Positions 59,209 through 64,000 of a stretch of DNA of 64,000 nt are shown here, piece by piece. A model generated the notes under the pieces. It saw nothing but the letters and a program-made list of their open reading frames with translations. It had not been told where the DNA came from and made no database searches. Source of the DNA: Ahaetulla prasina (Eukaryota > Chordata > Lepidosauria > Squamata > Colubridae); contig NC_080540.1 in assembly GCF_028640845.1 (NCBI RefSeq), positions 135,994,420 through 136,058,419 of the forward strand. The letters are read 5' to 3'. Every line of letters starts with the position of its first letter. Within the stretch, counting starts at the first letter, position 1. The position numbers and the translations under genes were made by a program.

Positions 59209-60507
59209 TGCATTTTTCCCTTCTATTATGGTGCCTAGACCAGTGCTGGGCTAGAAGACCAGAAATCTGAATTCAACTTTGCCTGCCATCAGCTGTGATG
59301 CTGTCTGATACAAGCTGCCTTGCAGGCCCATTATGAGCTGAACATGTTTGCCTGATCTCCTTCAAGAAAGGGCAGAATACAAGAATCATAAACTGTATAA
59401 ATAGCACAGAAGTGATCAAAAATATCCCTTTGAGCTGCAGGGCAACTGGCAGGGAGCTAAAGCAGAACAGCTGCTGAGTCAGGGCCTTCCTATTTGCTAT
59501 GGCATAACCTTGAGTGAGAAATACCCCTCAACCAGCTAATCAGAGAGCCTATGGTACCAATATTTGAGCTGAGATTCAATATTTGGATTTACAATCACAT
59601 ATTAAAAAACCTGAGAATCAGATCTATGGATAAGGCAAGTGTTTTGTGTTAATATATAGGTATATTTCAAGGCCAGTTGTCCTATTCACTGTATTACATT
59701 GGTTGAGATAATGGAAGGAGTTCAGAAATGCAAATACTGAACCAACTATTCATTGCTAGTAGTTCTACAGATAAAATCCATTGCGTCACAAGGATCTTCC
59801 CTTCTAACAGCTTCCAGACATCGATCACCTCTCTAGGACAGGTAGAAATGTTACACAAATGTTGAGTGTTACACAAATGTTGATGACATCTTATCCCAAA
59901 TTGATGAATGACCTCTCCCAGCAACTTCATACAGATGTTAAATAGTATGAACCAAGACCTACAGTGTCCAATATTGGAACACTCAGTGCTGTTCCCTATA
60001 GCTACTGACTAGAACTATCATTCAGGTGATGAGCTAAACAAATGTGGCATAGTGATTCCTCTTTCCAATCCTTGCAGGCTGTTCAGAAAGAAATAATATT
60101 CAATGGTATTAAATGTCACAAAGAGGTCCTAAAGGATTAGGAGGGATGAATTTCTCCAAATCCAAGTCTTAGTGAAGGTAGAGTGACCAGTGCTATTTCT
60201 GTCCCATGGTTGGATCATAATTCTGATAATGTTTTTAGAAGGAGATAGATTGGTGTTAAGTTAGGGCCAATGATTGGACAAGGCTTGGGGAGTACAAACA
60301 AGGTAAGCACGCATGTCAAGGCAAATAGAAATGGGAAATCAAAGATCCATGGACAAAGAGCAAGGCATGTTCAGATATAGTATCCATTCATGAGGCCTAG
60401 TTTGGTTTTCACAACATTCAATATGAAATCTCTTTGACCAGTATGGAGATAGTTATTGTTATCCATTCTACTTAGGGATAGGTAATACATGATGGATCAT
60501 GATCTAA
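59209..60507. other. Unique DNA, no gene recognised
   Basis: A short tandem repeat GTTACACAAATGTTGA (twice, 59849-59882). No repeat family or coding region recognised. Confidence 0.5.
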
Positions 60508-61290
60508 TAAAATGAAATTCAGCGTAGATAAAAATAAGGTTCTACATTTAGGTACTAAAGACCAACTTGTACAGGTATATACTATGTAAAACTTGGCTTA
60601 ATGCCAGTAACTGCAAGAAGGATCTTGGAGCCCTAGTGGACAATCACATAAACATGAGCCAACACTGTGCAGCAGCAGCCAAAAAAGCCAATACAGTCCT
60701 GGGCTGCATTAATAGAAGGATAGAATCAAGATCACATGAAGTTCTAGTACTGCTTTACAAAGCCTTAGTAAGACCACACTTGGAATACTGCATCCAGTTC
60801 TTGTCACCGCAATACAAAAAAGATGTTGAGACTCTCGGAAGAGTACAGAGAAGAGCAACAAAATGATTAGGGGGCTGGAAGCTAAAACATACAAAAAACA
60901 GTTACAGGAACTGGATATGTCTAGTTTAATGAAAAGAAGGACCACAGGGGACATGATAGCACTGTTGCCATATTTGAGGGGCTCCTAAAAAGATGTGGGG
61001 GGGCTCAAACTATTTTCCAAAGCACCAAAAGGCAAGACAAGAAACAATGGTTGGAAACTAACCAAGGAGAGACACAACCTAGAATTAAGGAGAAATTTCC
61101 AAACGGTGAGAGCAATTAATCGTTGGAATAGCTTGCCTTCAGAAGCAGTGGGTGCTTCATCACAGGAGGCCTTCAAAAACCTGGACCGGACAACCATTTG
61201 TCTGAAATGATATAGAGTCTCCTGCTCAAGCAGAGGGTTGGACTAGAAGACCTCCAAGGTCCCTTCCAGCTCTATTATTCTATGTTCTAT
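60508..61290 (+). mobile_element. CR1 LINE 3' end, longest copy here
   Basis: Starts in the part of the reverse transcriptase after the catalytic motif (KFSVDKNKVLHLGTKDQL) and continues through VLLYKALVRPHLEYCIQFLS, KGKTRNNGWKL and RAINRWNSLPSEAVGASSQE. The 3' UTR GTCTCCTGCTCAAGCAGAGG and TTATTCTATGTTCTAT follow. Several frameshifts and a stop show it is inactive. Confidence 0.92.
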
Positions 61291-62410
61291 AAAAACATGA
61301 AAGTGCCAGCCAAGTAAGTCTGTCAGGATTCATTTTGCAAATTAATAGATTCTGAGTCCTGAACTGGACTCAACACTGGCATTCTAAAGTATAAAGTTCT
61401 CTCTTGGTTCCTTTTTGCCTTTTGCCTTAGTCTGCTTGTAAGTCCTGTCCTATTGACAATTCTTCTAGGATGCCAGAATCACAGTGATATCTTTCAGTTA
61501 AGACATGTAGATTCCATCTTTATCCAGAATGCCTTTTCAAATAGCTCCATTTTATATTGAGCCACTTTCGTAGCCTCCTGTAGACTACCTAAAATGTTTT
61601 TTAAAAGCTATCTCATTGATGTTGATAATTTAAAGATTGCAAAGCTCTGCTAAAAGTTATGTGGTCCCGCCATAAAACTGAACAAAAGATGCTTTCTATG
61701 AGCAGGCCTTTCCATTCATCAGAGGTATTGCTGCAGTTGTTATGTCCTTCAGCGATGGCTTTAGTTTCAGTACAATAATAATATACAGTGTATGACCAGA
61801 GAAACATAAAAGCTAAAGGTGATTGCTTCTCCAATATAAAGTTACCCAGTGCCACCTGATGGTTAGATTTTAGTATAGCACTATAATCACGCATAGAACA
61901 AACCTTGAACTTTGGAAGATGATTCTTTTCTGCTATTACTGTTACAAGGTAGAAATGACTATTAAAGATCTCATCCAGAGGAAGTATTTTCTGCCTCTGC
62001 TTACTCATGAGTCAGGGTACATCAATTCAAAATTGTTCTTTGCCAGGCCTGTTATTCTGATTACAAATTCATCATATCTATAATATAATAATTGCAGGCT
62101 ATGGACCAGGATTTCAATGCCATTTGCCAGATTTGCATCTCTTAAAACAGGTGATACAAAGAACCAGGGACAAGTGGATTAATGGCATAATTGGTGACCA
62201 CATGCACCTGCCTCTTAGCACAGCTGAAGGCACCTGGTGGCAAGCCTCTAAGCAGCTAATGGCTCCCGATCATCTGTCCACCTTTACATTCTACCTTTAA
62301 ATAGAAATAGGCATACAGATTCCACTGGAAGCGGCTTTCTCAACTTGCTTTGAGTGAAAGAAAAAAACAGTCTGGAGAATATCGTATCCTATTCTAGGAT
62401 AGGCATGGTT
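61291..62410. other. Unique DNA, no gene recognised
   Basis: No repeat family or coding region recognised. Confidence 0.5.
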
Positions 62411-62412
62411 TA

Positions 62413-62807
62413 CAGGTAGTCCTCAATTTACGACCACAATTGGGCCCAAATTTATGTTGCTAAGGGGGAAATTTGTTAAGTGAGTTTTGCCCCCCTTTCC
62501 AACCTTTTCTTGCTACATTTGTTAAGGGAATCACTACAGTTGTTGAATTAGTAACACGGTTGTTAAGTGACTCTGACTTCTCCATTGACTTTGTTTGTCA
62601 GAAGGTCGCAAAAGGGATCACATGACCCCGGGACACTGCAGCTGTCATAAATGTGAGTCAGCTGTCAAGCATCTGAATGTAAATCACATGATTATGGGGA
62701 TGCTGCAACGGTCATAAATGTGAAACATGATTATAAGTCACTTTTGCCAGTGCCATTCTAACTTTAAACAGTCACTAAGTGAATTGTTGTAAGTCGAGGA
62801 CTGCCTG
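62413..62807. mobile_element. Tc1/mariner-type MITE, 395 bp
   Basis: Inverted ends CAGGTAGTCCTCAATTTACG and TTGTAAGTCGAGGACTGCCTG are flanked by TA on each side (62411-62412, 62808-62809). TA duplication is the mark of Tc1/mariner transposons. The interior (GTTAAGTGA, GGTCGCAAAAGGGATCACAT, GCTGCAACGGTCATAAATGT) has no transposase. Confidence 0.87.
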
Positions 62808-62984
62808 TATACAGCAGCAAAAAATGAAACTGACCATTAGATGGCAGCAAATTTATATCAAAAACAAAGTCCTTACCAAACTTTCAGACCTCAGGGATCA
62901 CTAAATTCATAATTTTAAATCCCACTATTATGAAATTTTTAAAAAGATAAATAGTATTTAGTGCAATATAAAAATGCAAATAAT

Positions 62985-63054
62985 TTTTCTGCAGACCACC
63001 AACATTTTCTCATGGACCACCAGTGGTTCGCGGACCACCAGTTGGGGACCGCTG
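62985..63054. mobile_element. 3' end of a hAT element (GGTTGGGGACCACTG type)
   Basis: Ends GTTCGCGGACCACCAGTTGG and GGACCGCTG, the right end of the same broad family as 39412-39593. The left end is not visible. Confidence 0.6.
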
Positions 63055-63062
63055 CTCTAGTG

Positions 63063-63185
63063 CACAGCTGTCAAACTCACCACATCACATCACATTTCTC
63101 AATGTTTTTTCCCGTTGCAGTGCTGAGGTGGGCGTGGCCTGCGCATGAAGCATACGGCCTGTGGGCCACCATTTTGACACCCCTG
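63063..63185. mobile_element. Non-autonomous hAT element, 123 bp
   Basis: CACAGCTGTCAAACTCACCA at the left and CACCATTTTGACACCCCTG at the right. Octamers CTCTAGTG and CTCTAATG agree at 7 of 8. GTGGGCGTGGCCTGCGCATG lies inside. Confidence 0.8.
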
Positions 63186-63228
63186 CTCTAATGTTTCCTC
63201 TAGGTTTTTATAGTCCCAATATAGTATC

Positions 63229-63519
63229 CAGAGGCAATACTCAGCAGGTTCTGACCAGTTCTGGAGAACCGGTAGCGGAAATTTTGAGTAGTTCGGAGAA
63301 CCAGTAAATACCACCTCTGACTGGCCCCGCCCCCATCTATTCTCTGCTTCTTGAGTCCCAGCTGATCGGGAGGAAATGGGGATTTTGCAGTAACCTTCCC
63401 CTGGAGTGGGGAGGGAATGGAGATTTTACAGTATCCTTCCGCTGCCACACCCACCAAGACACGCCCACTAAGACACGCCCACAGAATCCGGTAGTAAAAA
63501 AAAAATAATCCCACCACTG
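63229..63519 (-). mobile_element. Non-autonomous hAT element, family A, 2 internal repeats
   Basis: CAGAGGCAATACTCAGCAGG at the left, AAATAATCCCACCACTG at the right. An exact duplication ATAGTATC lies at 63221-63228 and 63520-63527. The GGGATTTTGCAGTAACCTTC-like module occurs twice. Confidence 0.95.
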
Positions 63520-63527
63520 ATAGTATC

Positions 63528-64000
63528 CCTACTTAGAAGAAGGTTCTGGGTTTAATTTTTAAGGCTACTCAAGGCTAACATAGCGTATAACACAGTTCTA
63601 GGCTCAACTTCACCAACCACATGCTTGTGAATCTAATCATCTCCATATCACAGACAGTCACACATCTATAATAATTGGCTGCTTGTTTTTTTTTTTCTGT
63701 GAATTTTCAGAATGCAAATGAGAAAATGTATAATGCTAGACATAGTTGCAAAGAGGCCTAAACTGAAGGAAAGACCTAAACAGAAGGAAAGTTTTCAGCC
63801 AATTTTCCAGCTACACCTACATCCAGTCCTTTAAACTTCCTTGGTTCTATTCTGTAGTCCAATATCTATGCATGGGCCTTTGAACTTTTGTTTGTGTAAG
63901 ATAGGCTAAAGGTTAGATACCTTGATACTTTATTGCTAATAAGCACAAAAAAATCTATTATCAGTTGTTTTTACCAAGCAAGATCAAGGATACTACAAGT
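63528..64000. other. Unique DNA to the window edge
   Basis: No repeat family or coding region recognised. Confidence 0.5.

Overview
This window reads as non-coding, repeat-dense DNA from a squamate reptile, most likely an advanced snake. I see no convincing host protein-coding exon, tRNA, rRNA or CRISPR array. The organism call rests on the repeats: a CR1/L3 LINE 3' end of the kind called 'Snake1', whose tail runs into (AATAG)n; CR1 and L2-clade LINEs together; tRNA-headed squamate SINEs with LINE-derived tails; and many short hAT-type DNA elements that begin CAG-GGTGGG and carry exact 8-bp target duplications.

Layout. 1-2650: the 3' two thirds of an L2-clade LINE with an uninterrupted endonuclease-tail plus reverse-transcriptase frame that is cut only by the window edge. 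2.65-17.7 kb: mostly unique DNA with an L3-type LINE tail, two families of hAT elements, a SINE, a CR1 inserted inside another CR1 (10.93-11.74 kb), a long palindrome with a hammerhead-like loop set in TA/TG repeats (12.35-12.61 kb) and a GT/GA microsatellite. 17.7-27.9 kb is the most unusual part: a Snake1-type LINE tail, a 282-bp block, 1.6 kb of (AAT)n, a 177-bp block, a 4.5-kb Ty3/gypsy element on the minus strand, 1.78 kb of (AATAG)n, and then the same two blocks again with ordinary unique DNA between them. 28-57 kb: unique DNA with about ten hAT elements, SINEs, decayed L2 copies, an 892-bp tandem duplication, a C-rich minisatellite and several microsatellites. 57.4-59.2 kb: a 1.8-kb L1-derived element that has ORF1 but no ORF2, bounded by a 14-bp duplication. 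59.2-64 kb: a CR1 copy and a cluster of DNA elements.

How the parts relate. The L2-clade LINE ends in a small GC-rich hairpin followed by an A-rich tail, and two tRNA-headed SINEs here end in nearly the same hairpin, which suggests the LINE machinery mobilises them. Several microsatellites sit directly at retroposon 3' tails. The hAT elements have no transposase of their own and must have been moved in trans.

Cautions. The two copies of the 177-bp block differ only by four single-base deletions in the left copy, and the gypsy pol frame next to it is broken repeatedly at short base runs although its two LTRs are almost identical. This pattern fits uncorrected long-read consensus and possibly a false duplication, so 18.2-27.9 kb should not be interpreted biologically until reads are checked.
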